A program made the position numbers and the translations under genes. From NCBI GenBank assembly GCA_030426545.1, contig JAUHYL010000005.1, positions 43,427-107,426 of the forward strand: 64,000 nt of DNA, written 5' to 3'. A model generated the notes under the pieces. It searched no databases, was not told the origin of the DNA, and was given only the letters and a program-made list of their open reading frames with translations. Source of the DNA: Gammaproteobacteria bacterium (GTDB lineage: Bacteria > Pseudomonadota > Gammaproteobacteria > Pseudomonadales > Halieaceae). Of this stretch, positions 19,073-27,749 are shown piece by piece (position 1 is the first letter of the stretch; the number at the start of each line of letters is the position of its first letter).

Positions 19073-20854
19073 ATGACTGTCCCAGATAAAGTGCAGAGTC
19101 GGGTAGTAAGAGTGGATACCTGTGAGCGCTTCGTGCGCACCATTCTCAATGGCTTTGAATCGTTTTTCGCCGAGTACCAGACCATCACGCTGGCGGCCCG
19201 CGCTCGTTTCGAAAATGCTGACTGGCACGGTATACGCGCAGCGGCCACCGAGCGCATTGATTTGCGCAGGGCCAAGATCGCACAGGTAAAGCAGTACGCT
19301 GAGCTGATTGCAGGGGATGCACTTTACGATCTGGAATTCTGGCGCTCGGCGCGCGGTATCTACGCTGAACTGATCGACGGCCACAACAACTTCGAAATGG
19401 CCGAAACGTTTTTCAATACGATTTACTGCGCCGTGCACTCCCACCGGCAAATTCGCGACGAGTATGCCTTTGTATTTTCTCCGCAGGGGGACATGCCGCC
19501 TGCCGACGTCAGCAAAGTTTACCGGACCTATCGTAAAGAGGGGTCCTGGAGCGATCTCTGGCGTGATCTATTGAACGATTATGCGTTCGCAATCCCCTAC
19601 GAAGACCTCGAGCGGGATGTTACGAACATTTGCGCTGCGATCGACAAGTACTTTCCGATTCATTTTGAAATCGATGAGAGCGACGTTGAGCTGCACGTGC
19701 TCGAACATCATTTTTTCCGCAACAAGGGCGCCTATATTGTCGGTCGAATTGTTTCCGGTGAAAAGGACCTGACGTTCTCACTGCCCATTCTGCACACGGA
19801 GGAGGATTCGGTTTACGTCGATACCATTCTTTTCGGCCCCGACAAACTCAGCGTGGTGTTCAGCTTCACGCGCTCCTATTTTCAGGTGGATGCCAGTATC
19901 CCGTCGCAGTATGTACTGTTTCTGAAACAGCTCATGCCGGCCAAGCCCATCTCCGAGATCTACAGCTCGATGGGTTACAACAAGCACGGAAAAACCTACT
20001 ACTACCGCAGCGCTTATCGTCACATGACGACGACCAACGACCAGTTCAAGATCGCGCCCGGTATCAAGGGCATGGTAATGACCGTGTTCACCATGGATTC
20101 CTACGAGTTCGTCTTCAAGATCATTAAGGATCGGTTTACGCCGCCCAAGGATATGACCCGCGAGCAGGTGATGGAGAAGTACGCCCTGGTAAAACGCTGG
20201 GACAGGGCCGGGCGCATGGCCGACACGCAGGAGTTCAAGAACCTGGCATTTTCGCGCGAGCGTTTTTCCGACGAGGTGCTGGAAGAGTTGATGGAGGTGG
20301 CGCCCTCTGTCATTGAAGATCACGGCAAGGCGTTGGTGATCAAGCATGTTTACGTTGAGCGCCGAATGACGCCCCTCAATCTCTATTTGGGCACGGCAAC
20401 CGAAGAGCAGATTTGGGATGTGATGGACGAGTACGGCAATGCCATCAAGCAGCTGGCGGCGGCCAATATTTTCCCCGGCGATATGCTGCTGAAGAATTTC
20501 GGTGTAACGCGACACGGGCGGGTTGTCTTTTACGACTATGACGAAATTGTACCGCTGACGGAATGTAACTTTCGCAAGATTCCCGAACCGCGCAATGAAG
20601 CTGAAGAGATGGCCAGCAAGCCGTGGTACACCGTCGCGCCAAACGACATCTTCCCCGAAGAGTTCTCGCTGTTCTTCTCGGGCAACCAGAAAGCGCGCAA
20701 AGTCTTTGACCAGCTACATAGCGATATTTACGAGGCGTCATTCTGGCAGGGGCTTCAGGAGCGCATTCACAGCGGCCACCTGGAGGATTTTATTCCCTAC
20801 CGGCGCGAGCTGCGTTTCAAGCGCGGGCCAGAATCGTTGAGCGACACGGCGTGA
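19073..20854 (+). CDS. aceK: Isocitrate dehydrogenase kinase/phosphatase AceK
   Basis: A 593-residue bifunctional enzyme that phosphorylates and dephosphorylates isocitrate dehydrogenase, splitting carbon between the TCA cycle and the glyoxylate shunt. The N-terminal regulatory domain includes RFENADWHGI. The kinase part contains the P-loop-like APGIKGMVMTVF and catalytic residues around GDMLLKNFGVTRHGRVVFYDYDEI. I use ATG 19073 (MTVPDK); upstream codons add an unconserved tail. The shunt genes aceA and aceB are not adjacent. It is monocistronic or follows the luciferase-like gene. Confidence 0.96.
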   Translation: MTVPDKVQSRVVRVDTCERFVRTILNGFESFFAEYQTITLAARARFENADWHGIRAAATERIDLRRAKIAQVKQYAELIAGDALYDLEFWRSARGIYAELIDGHNNFEMAETFFNTIYCAVHSHRQIRDEYAFVFSPQGDMPPADVSKVYRTYRKEGSWSDLWRDLLNDYAFAIPYEDLERDVTNICAAIDKYFPIHFEIDESDVELHVLEHHFFRNKGAYIVGRIVSGEKDLTFSLPILHTEEDSVYVDTILFGPDKLSVVFSFTRSYFQVDASIPSQYVLFLKQLMPAKPISEIYSSMGYNKHGKTYYYRSAYRHMTTTNDQFKIAPGIKGMVMTVFTMDSYEFVFKIIKDRFTPPKDMTREQVMEKYALVKRWDRAGRMADTQEFKNLAFSRERFSDEVLEELMEVAPSVIEDHGKALVIKHVYVERRMTPLNLYLGTATEEQIWDVMDEYGNAIKQLAAANIFPGDMLLKNFGVTRHGRVVFYDYDEIVPLTECNFRKIPEPRNEAEEMASKPWYTVAPNDIFPEEFSLFFSGNQKARKVFDQLHSDIYEASFWQGLQERIHSGHLEDFIPYRRELRFKRGPESLSDTA

Positions 20855-20872
20855 GCCTGCTGTAAGGTATTC

Positions 20873-21421
20873 ATGGATCTATATCTTGTACGCCATGGCG
20901 AAGCCGCAGCGAGTTGGGGCCAGTCTGCCGACCCTGGGCTGAGTGAGTTGGGCCGGCAGCAGGCCGAAGAAGCCGCTTCCGCATTGTTACCTGGCCTCGT
21001 CCCAGAGGTGCAACTGGTGAGCAGTCCGCTGGCCAGGGCGCAGGAAACTGCGCAGCCCCTGGCCCGCCATCTGCAGGCAGGGGTTGACGTAAACTCGGCC
21101 TTTGCAGAAGTGCCCTCGCCCGTGCCACTTGAGCAAAGGCAGGTGTGGCTGCGACAGTTCATGCAACAGCGGTGGGCTGACCAGGACGCCGGCTTGTTAC
21201 GCTGGCGCGACACGGCCTTTGAAACCCTGTTGAATGTTCCCGCGCCGACGGTGGTGTTCACGCACTTTCTGGTGATCAACGCCGTGGTGGGACGCATCCA
21301 GGGCCGTGCTGAAACGCTGTGTTTCTACCCGGACAACGGTTCGATTACCCATCTTCGTCAGTCCGGCAATACGCTGGAGCTGGTGGAGCTGGGGCGTGAG
21401 ATGGATACTCTCGTTAACTGA
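20873..21421 (+). CDS. Histidine phosphatase family protein
   Basis: A 182-residue member of the phosphoglycerate mutase-like superfamily. The catalytic motif is LVRHGEAA at residues 5-12; LSELGRQQAEEAA and SSPLARAQETAQPL follow, and the second histidine is in FTHFLVINAVVG. This resembles small phosphatases such as SixA or alpha-ribazole phosphatase, but the substrate is not defined by the motifs. It starts 18 bases after aceK and converges on tesB. Confidence 0.86.
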   Translation: MDLYLVRHGEAAASWGQSADPGLSELGRQQAEEAASALLPGLVPEVQLVSSPLARAQETAQPLARHLQAGVDVNSAFAEVPSPVPLEQRQVWLRQFMQQRWADQDAGLLRWRDTAFETLLNVPAPTVVFTHFLVINAVVGRIQGRAETLCFYPDNGSITHLRQSGNTLELVELGREMDTLVN

Positions 21422-21444
21422 GCAGCCCTGACCGGGCAACTGGC

Positions 21445-22308
21445 TCAGTCGTTCTTGTCTTCTCGCAGGCGCAGCAGCGCCTCCTGTGCGGTGGATGCCA
21501 CCAGTACGCCCTCGCGGGTATAGAAGCTGCCCCGGCTGAAACCCCTGGCCGCCTCCGCATTGGGGCTATCGATGTGATACAGCAGAAATTCGTCAGCGCG
21601 AAACGGGCGGTGAAACCACAGAGCGTGATCCAGGCTGGCGCTTTGCACTTCACTACTCCACCCGGAATAAGGGTGGGGATAGAGGGCGGTGCCGAGCAGC
21701 GCAAAATCGGACATATAGGCCAGCACGGTCTGGTGGCGTATCGGCTCATCGCCGAGGTCGCCCAGGGCGCGCAGCCACACATGCGATTCTGGTTCGCGCT
21801 GGTCGGGTTTCAGCACGTCGCGGCGTTTTACAGGGATCCGATCAACGGGGTTGATGCCTGGTTTCTCAAGCTTGTCCGGGTGTTCTTCCGCCAACCGCGT
21901 CCAGTATTCAAAATCAGATTCCAGACCCTCGGGTGGCGGCACATCCGGCGCCGTGCTCTGGTGCGAAAGCCCGGGTTCTGCGATCTGGAACGAAATGGCT
22001 GTGCTGAAAATCGCGATGCCATCCTGTTTGGCAACGACGCGGCGCGTGGTAAAGCTCCGGCCGTCGCGGATGGGGTCCACCTCGTAGACGATCTGCTTCG
22101 CCGGGTTTCCCGGGCGCAGAAAGTAAGCGTGCATCGAGTGCGCGCTGCGTTCTTCCTCTACTGTGCGTGCCGCCGCGTTCAGCGATTGCGCGAGCACCTG
22201 GCCACCGAATATGCGCTTCGGGTGTTTGGGGCTCTTGCCAATAAAGAGATACTTGTCGATACGCTCGACTTCCAGGAAGGCGAGCAGTTTGTCCAGGTCA
22301 CTGGCCAC
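21445..22308 (-). CDS. tesB: Acyl-CoA thioesterase II
   Basis: A 287-residue double-hotdog thioesterase that hydrolyses acyl-CoA to free acid and CoA. N-terminal residues RIFGGQVLAQSLNAA and C-terminal SLDHALWFHRPF and GSFYTREGVLVASTAQE carry the Asp, Thr and Gln used in catalysis by the E. coli enzyme. It starts at GTG 22308 with AGGAG upstream. The tandem TetR regulator lies 22 bases upstream on the same strand, so the two may be one operon, and the regulator is a candidate controller of tesB. Confidence 0.94.
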   Translation of the reverse strand: MASDLDKLLAFLEVERIDKYLFIGKSPKHPKRIFGGQVLAQSLNAAARTVEEERSAHSMHAYFLRPGNPAKQIVYEVDPIRDGRSFTTRRVVAKQDGIAIFSTAISFQIAEPGLSHQSTAPDVPPPEGLESDFEYWTRLAEEHPDKLEKPGINPVDRIPVKRRDVLKPDQREPESHVWLRALGDLGDEPIRHQTVLAYMSDFALLGTALYPHPYSGWSSEVQSASLDHALWFHRPFRADEFLLYHIDSPNAEAARGFSRGSFYTREGVLVASTAQEALLRLREDKND

Positions 22309-22330
22309 AGATTAACTCCTAAAATGGCCG

Positions 22331-23617
22331 TTACCGGGGTAACAGGCCGTTGAAAAACAAATCGAAATACTCGATAGCGGCGCTGTCGATATCTTCTACC
22401 TTGCGCCACAGGTTGATATCCATGGCGGCATTCATTGCGCCTGCAATGAGATGTTGTGCGGTAAACGTGTTGACGGGCCTTACGCTACCATCGGCGATGC
22501 CCTGTTCAAGAAACTCGCCAAACCGTTGGTTGGACGCTTCAGTGCGCTCGATGATTTTGAGCCGGCGTTCCATGGGCAGGGCGGTGATTGAGGTATAGCG
22601 AATAAGCGGTCCCTCTGCGGAGTTTTGCGCGAGGAACGCGCGTCGGCAAACGTACTCCGCCTTCTGCAGACCGCTGCCCTCAATGGAGGCGGCTTCGGCG
22701 TGCAGTTTCTCTACTATATCCATTGAGCGCTCGTAACAGCTGACCAGCAGGTCTTCCTTGTTCTTGATGTGGTAGTAAAAGGCGCCCTTGGACACGCTGA
22801 GTTGCTCGGCGATTTCCTCCAGTGAGGTGCCGGAAAAACCCTTCTTGTTAAAGCAGCGCGTGCCGGTCTTGAAAAACGCCTCCTGCTTCAGGCGATTTTG
22901 TTGCTCGCGATTAAAGCCCTGTAGTGCCGCGGTCTCCTCATCTTCGAGCTGCGGGATCGAGGCAGGGCTCTTACCCGGTCCGGCGGCCAGCCCATGCTTG
23001 AGCAGATCCACGGCTTCTTCTGCGCTTTGCGTTACCTTGTCTGCCGGAATAGCGTGCAACCAGGAAAACGTCCAGTCCAGCGAGCCAAGAATGGCCAGAA
23101 CGGTGGATGTTGGATCACAGGGCCTAAGGCAGCCCTGCGCGATACCGTCTCGCAGGTAGTCGCGCAACCGCTTGAACATGTCGATATAGCGCGCTTCAAC
23201 TTCCTCGCGGTGTGGCCCCTTCAACCCTGCGATTTCCAGGAGCACCGCGTTGTGCGGCGCGCGGCCGGCTTGAGCGGCCTGCCAGTACTCGAAGTGTCGC
23301 AGCACGAAGGTGCAGGCTCGATCCACGGGATTTTCGTTAGCGGCTTCGATCTCATCCAGGGTGCGATGATTGTGCTCCAGTGTTGCCATGTAGCACTGGT
23401 AGATCAGTTCTTCCTTGGTTTTTACGTAGTAATAGAGGCTGGTCTTGGTTAGCCCGAGGGTTTCAGCGATGTCCTGCAAGGTGGTGGCGCGGGAACCCTT
23501 GTAATTGAACAGGCGGGCTGCCTGGGACAATATCGCGGCGCGCTTCGCATCGTGCTGCACGGTGCGATTAAAGGGGGACGCTGCAGCGCCTTCTTCAAGG
23601 CGAATATCGTCTGTCAT
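22331..23617 (-). CDS. Tandem (double) TetR-family regulator
   Basis: A 428-residue protein made of two complete TetR units in one chain. The first DNA-binding helix-turn-helix spans about residues 45-72 (TTLQDIAETLGLTKTSLYYY) and the second about 264-290 (TSLEEIAEQLSVSKGAFYYH). Each is followed by a helical ligand-binding region. TetR proteins normally are about 200 residues and act as dimers; this chain could act as a built-in dimer. Ligand and operator are unknown. Neighbours (tesB, MATE pump, crotonase) suggest lipid or efflux control. It is 22 bases upstream of tesB. Confidence 0.9.
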   Translation of the reverse strand: MTDDIRLEEGAAASPFNRTVQHDAKRAAILSQAARLFNYKGSRATTLQDIAETLGLTKTSLYYYVKTKEELIYQCYMATLEHNHRTLDEIEAANENPVDRACTFVLRHFEYWQAAQAGRAPHNAVLLEIAGLKGPHREEVEARYIDMFKRLRDYLRDGIAQGCLRPCDPTSTVLAILGSLDWTFSWLHAIPADKVTQSAEEAVDLLKHGLAAGPGKSPASIPQLEDEETAALQGFNREQQNRLKQEAFFKTGTRCFNKKGFSGTSLEEIAEQLSVSKGAFYYHIKNKEDLLVSCYERSMDIVEKLHAEAASIEGSGLQKAEYVCRRAFLAQNSAEGPLIRYTSITALPMERRLKIIERTEASNQRFGEFLEQGIADGSVRPVNTFTAQHLIAGAMNAAMDINLWRKVEDIDSAAIEYFDLFFNGLLPR

Positions 23618-23754
23618 GGGGGGGATTGCAGAGCTGTGGCCGCTCTGAACTTACCAGTAATTCGGAGATTCCAACTTTAAGTATAATTTTTGTCGCTGTC
23701 TAGCGAGATCTGGCGCCGGGGAGGGCGTTTACGTGCTCTCGTCTTGCAAAACAG

Positions 23755-25107
23755 CTAGTCGATATCAAAGCTGATATCCAGCCACTTGCGCTGTCGGTAG
23801 CGATAGATCAGCAATACCGCTTTCACCGCGTAGTCCATGATCATCACGGCGAATATCCAGTAGATGGACAGTCCCAGCCAGAGGAAGACCAGCGCGGGTA
23901 TGAGGCGCCCAAGGATAATGCCGCAGAACGTGGCGATCAGCGGTGAACGCGTGTCGCCCGCGCCGCGCAGGGCGCCGCCCAGCGTGTGCTCAAAGGCCAT
24001 CAAGGGCTGAGCAGCGGCAATGAAGTAGATAAACGCGACAGTCAGATCAACGACCACTGGATCGTCAATCATGAACTGCGCCAACGGCCGTGCATACCAT
24101 GCCAGCAGAACGGACAGCGTGATCATCGCCGCCAGCGCCATGCGCAGGGAGCGCGATACTGCCAGCACCGCGAGGTCTGGCTCCCCCGCGCCAAGCTGCT
24201 GGCCAACCAGCGTGGCGGTGGCGATGCCAAACCCGAACCCGATTACGATTGAAAACGCCACCAGGCTGATCCCGATACCGTAGGCGGCGTATGCCTCCGT
24301 GCCGTACTGCGCCAGGATGGCAAAGAAGCCAAGGAACGCCAGTTGAATAATGCCTTGTTCCACCACAGACGGCGTGCCGATCTTGATCAGCTGCCGCATG
24401 CCTGGCCAGTCAACAGCCAGTGCTTTCAGCGCCTTCAGTTTAAACTTGCCCTGCCACCACCGCAGCGCAAACAGCATTGTGATAAAGGACGCGCCCAGGC
24501 TACCGCCCAGGGCAACACCCTCGATGCCGAAAGCGGGGAATGGCCCGATGCCGTAAGCCAGCAACCACGCAAACAGCACATTGATGATCGAGCTGGCGAG
24601 CAAGAACCACAGGGGCGTGATCACATCGCCGATGGCGCGCAGTGCAGTACCCAGCATCATGCTCAGTGCGGAAAACACATTGAACAGGCTGAGCCAGAAG
24701 ATGAATCGCGCCGCCATATCCGTGGTTTCTTCATCCAGCCCGAACAGACTGGCGATGGCGCGCGGAGCGGCCACCACGCATGCGCTGATGATGGCCGCCA
24801 GGGTCAGGGCCAGCGTGATCGACGTCCAGGTGATCATTTCGGCCTGTCTCACCTGCTGTGCGCCCCAGGCGCGAGCGATCATCGCGGTGGCGGCCACCGA
24901 TACGCCCATGAGAATGGCCTGAACCAGGAAGAACACGCGATGACCGGTGGTAACCGCCGCTACCTCGCTGGTGCCCAGCTCAGCCACAATTTTTATGTGC
25001 AGGAAGCCCACTGTTGTGAACAACAGGTTGGAAATTATGTTGGGCCATGCCAGCTGCCAAACGCGGCGACTGGCCGACCCCGCTGGTGTAGGGCTGGTAG
25101 AGGACAA
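23755..25107 (-). CDS. MATE family efflux transporter
   Basis: A 450-residue inner-membrane exporter with about twelve hydrophobic helices in two related halves, the length usual for the NorM/DinF type. Opening segment RVWQLAWPNIISNLLFTTVGFLHIKIVAELGTSEVAAV matches the family, as does GFGFGIATATLVGQQLGAGE in the second half. Substrates are usually cationic drugs or metabolites driven out by sodium or protons, unknown here. The start at TTG 25107 is uncertain. It is preceded by the divergent tetR gene's neighbourhood and followed by tag on the same strand. Confidence 0.9.
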   Translation of the reverse strand: MSSTSPTPAGSASRRVWQLAWPNIISNLLFTTVGFLHIKIVAELGTSEVAAVTTGHRVFFLVQAILMGVSVAATAMIARAWGAQQVRQAEMITWTSITLALTLAAIISACVVAAPRAIASLFGLDEETTDMAARFIFWLSLFNVFSALSMMLGTALRAIGDVITPLWFLLASSIINVLFAWLLAYGIGPFPAFGIEGVALGGSLGASFITMLFALRWWQGKFKLKALKALAVDWPGMRQLIKIGTPSVVEQGIIQLAFLGFFAILAQYGTEAYAAYGIGISLVAFSIVIGFGFGIATATLVGQQLGAGEPDLAVLAVSRSLRMALAAMITLSVLLAWYARPLAQFMIDDPVVVDLTVAFIYFIAAAQPLMAFEHTLGGALRGAGDTRSPLIATFCGIILGRLIPALVFLWLGLSIYWIFAVMIMDYAVKAVLLIYRYRQRKWLDISFDID

Positions 25108-25174
25108 GAGGGATTCCCGTATTAAGCGCGCTATTCTAACACCAGTGGTGCGCGTAGGCCTTTGCCAACCTTGA

Positions 25175-25747
25175 TTAAGCCAGTTTGCGGCACTCTCGAT
25201 AGCGAAAGCAGTCAGTCGTGTGATCGTTGACCATGCCCATGGCCTGCATGTGCGCGTACATTATGGTCGATCCCACAAAGGTGAAGCCGCGCTTTTTTAG
25301 ATCTTTGCTTAGCGTGTCCGACTCGGGACTCGTTGCGGGCACTTCGGCCAGCGACTTCCAGCGATTCTGAATGGGTTGACCGTCGACGAAGCGCCAGATG
25401 TAGTCGGAAAAGCTGCCGTATTCCTCCTGCACCGCCAGGAAGGCGCGGGCATTTTTGCGTGCACCAAAAACCTTCAGCCGATTGCGCACGATCCGCGCAT
25501 CCAGCAGGATTTTTTCCAGCTTTGCATCACTGTAGCGGGCGACTTTGTTCGCGTCGAAGTTGTCAAAGAGGGCGCGATAGCCCTCGCGCTTTTTCAGGAT
25601 GGTAATCCATGAAAGACCGGCCTGTGCGCCCTCAAGAATCAGAAACTCAAATATCCGTGCGTCATCCCAGACGGGCACACCCCATTCCTCATCATGGTAC
25701 TGGACGTAAAGTGGGTCACTTCCGCACCACTGGCAGCGTTTTGACAT
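25175..25747 (-). CDS. tag: DNA-3-methyladenine glycosylase I
   Basis: A 190-residue base-excision repair enzyme that removes 3-methyladenine. The N-terminus MSKRCQWCGSDPLYVQYHDEEWG has the zinc-binding Cys pair and the catalytic acidic segment. Further motifs are LILEGAQAGLSWITILKKREGYRALFDNFD and the C-terminal KKRGFTFVGSTIMYAHMQAMGMVNDHTTDCFRY with the remaining zinc ligands. I use ATG 25747; an upstream in-frame ATG at 25807 adds an unlikely extension. Confidence 0.95.
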   Translation of the reverse strand: MSKRCQWCGSDPLYVQYHDEEWGVPVWDDARIFEFLILEGAQAGLSWITILKKREGYRALFDNFDANKVARYSDAKLEKILLDARIVRNRLKVFGARKNARAFLAVQEEYGSFSDYIWRFVDGQPIQNRWKSLAEVPATSPESDTLSKDLKKRGFTFVGSTIMYAHMQAMGMVNDHTTDCFRYRECRKLA

Positions 25748-25897
25748 TAGCGATCCTCCGCAGCCGAGTATGGTAGCCGCCGAGGCGGTTTGTCCAGCAG
25801 CCCGCACGCTTGCTCACCGGGTGTTCGGCTGGCCCGTGCAGTTGCCCTATGCCAAACTGGCGCAGCTAAAGTGGCGAACGCAGGGAGCAGATAACCA

Positions 25898-26656
25898 ATG
25901 TCAGACACCATTCTCTACCGCACCGATGGCCCCATTGCGCGCATCACGCTGAATCACCCTCAGCGCCACAATTCCCTCGGCCGTGAGCAGTTGGACGCGC
26001 TGGAGGCCGCGGTTGGGCGCATCGAGGCCGATGAGCAGGTGAGAGTTGTTGTGTTAACCGGCGAAGGTGAGAAAACCTTCTGCGCGGGTGCTTCATTAGG
26101 CGAGCTTAGCGGGGGTGCCATCGCTGACGACGCCTTTCAACGCGCCACTGCCAGGCTGGCAGGGCTCGCCGTTCCCACCTTGTGTGCCATGAATGGCAAC
26201 GTCTTTGGCGGCGGTGCCGAGCTGGCCGCGAGTTGCGATTTCCGCATCGGCATTGAAGGGATGCGCATGCGTGTACCGGCAGCGGCACTGGGCCTGTGCT
26301 ACCCGGTGGAGGGCATCCGGCGCTTTGTAGAGTGCCTCGGCCCCCAGGCAACCCGTCGAATTCTGGTGGGATCGGAGGAGTTTGACGCGCTGACCTTGCA
26401 GGAAATCGGCTTTCTCGATCAGGTGGTTAGCCGGGCAGATCTGCCGCTGGTAACGCAAGCGCTCGCCGAGCACATCGCCGGGCTGGCGCCGCTGGCAGTG
26501 CAATCGATGAAGCGCATTCTGCGGCAGATGGTTTGGACCGGGGTAGATGAAAGCGAGGCGGCCGATCTTGTGCGCCAGTGCCTTGAGTCCAGTGATTTGC
26601 AGGAAGGTTTTGCGGCCCAGCGGGAAAAGCGGCCAGCAGCATTCCGGGGTTGTTGA
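25898..26656 (+). CDS. Enoyl-CoA hydratase/isomerase-family protein
   Basis: A 252-residue crotonase-fold protein. The oxyanion-hole segments are CAGASLGEL and GNVFGGGAELAASCDFRIG. The glutamate in GGGAEL is retained, but the second catalytic glutamate of hydratases (normally in a PE..LG motif) is replaced: the sequence reads VPAAALGL. This may be an isomerase or another crotonase reaction rather than a standard hydratase. It lies alone on the plus strand between tag and the ApbE-like gene, divergent from the former. Confidence 0.86.
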   Translation: MSDTILYRTDGPIARITLNHPQRHNSLGREQLDALEAAVGRIEADEQVRVVVLTGEGEKTFCAGASLGELSGGAIADDAFQRATARLAGLAVPTLCAMNGNVFGGGAELAASCDFRIGIEGMRMRVPAAALGLCYPVEGIRRFVECLGPQATRRILVGSEEFDALTLQEIGFLDQVVSRADLPLVTQALAEHIAGLAPLAVQSMKRILRQMVWTGVDESEAADLVRQCLESSDLQEGFAAQREKRPAAFRGC

Positions 26657-26701
26657 ACACTGGGCTGTGTGAACGACAGCAACAGCGCTTGCCGCAATGC
26701 C

Positions 26702-27676
26702 CTAGCGCTTTGGCTGCGCCAGTGGCCCGTGGCAGTGCAGCGAGCGATCGACCGCCAGCCAGGGTAGCCCGATGCTGTCCAGCCAGCTAAGGCCGGCAGA
26801 TTCCGTTTTCATGCGCGCAATACTCGCGGCGCTGCAGGCAGTGAGACAGTTTTCAGCCGTAACCAGCACGCTCAACAGCCCGGGGATGGGCTGACCATCG
26901 ACCGGGCTCAATGCGCGTCCAAAACGTTCCCCTTTGACGGCAGTTGCCTGTTCAAAATCGCCACGCATCGCGAACCCATGATCGTTTAGCTTGAACCGGG
27001 TAATCGCAGCGCGCGAGCCCTGGGGAAGCCGCACGCCAACCAGCCAGTTGGCGCCGCCCGGCTGCTTGCCGATGGTGGCGATGTCATGGTCCATCTCGAT
27101 CAGGGCGTGTTTGGCGCCGTTTCGGACCAACAGTTTTTTGAGGCTGTCGACGGCATAGGGGCGCACGCAGCTGTTCAGATCAATCAGCATGCCCTTGCGC
27201 GACAGGTGTGCCCCCGATTCGTTGATTTCGAGGTTGCGCAGCCCCACCAGGCTCACCATGCCGTGAAGTTGCTCCCTTGAGGCGCGCAGTTGGCCATCGG
27301 GCCCATAGCAATTGCGCAGGATGCGGGTGGTGGGATCGAACATGTGTTTGCTCTCACTCCACAGGGCATCGATGTAGGTAAACAGGCTTTGCGCCTCTGC
27401 ATCCAGCGGTACAAAGGCACCGGTGCCGGCAGCTTGATTCAGCCGACTGGTGATACTTTCGGGTTGGTAGGCGCTGAATTTGGCCTCCAGCCGGGCGAGT
27501 TCAGCCCTGCACAGCTCCAACAGCTCATCGCCGCGTGCGGCCGTATCATCTACGACTAGCTGACAGGCCCTGCCAAAAGCCTGGATTCGATCTTTGCTGA
27601 CGTCCACTGGCCTTTCTCGTTTTTTATAGTGCTTTAGAAGCGAAACCTGCGGTTTGCGCCCGCACCGGTGGTGCAC
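26702..27676 (-). CDS. ApbE-like FAD:protein FMN transferase, divergent
   Basis: A protein of 324 residues from the ATG at 27676, or 301 from a GTG at 27607 that has GAGAAAGG before it. It has ApbE landmarks: LEAKFSAYQPESITSRLNQAAG, ALWSESKHMFDPTT, LIDLNSCVRPYAVD, and ALSPVDGQPIPGLLSVLVTAENC. ApbE attaches FMN to proteins such as Nqr or Rnf subunits. Several usual motifs are altered: the glycine-rich DLGGIAKGYA is DLNSCVRPYA, GGDIR is DHDIA, the DP.TG histidine segment lacks its His, and the magnesium-binding DALAT motif reads TACSAAS. It may not be a working transferase. Confidence 0.72.
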   Translation of the reverse strand: MHHRCGRKPQVSLLKHYKKRERPVDVSKDRIQAFGRACQLVVDDTAARGDELLELCRAELARLEAKFSAYQPESITSRLNQAAGTGAFVPLDAEAQSLFTYIDALWSESKHMFDPTTRILRNCYGPDGQLRASREQLHGMVSLVGLRNLEINESGAHLSRKGMLIDLNSCVRPYAVDSLKKLLVRNGAKHALIEMDHDIATIGKQPGGANWLVGVRLPQGSRAAITRFKLNDHGFAMRGDFEQATAVKGERFGRALSPVDGQPIPGLLSVLVTAENCLTACSAASIARMKTESAGLSWLDSIGLPWLAVDRSLHCHGPLAQPKR

Positions 27677-27749
27677 AGGGTGTGTAATTTAACATTGGGA
27701 GGGGAGGGTGGCCAGACAGGGCAGCTGACCAAGCCCGAGGCCGTGGTCC

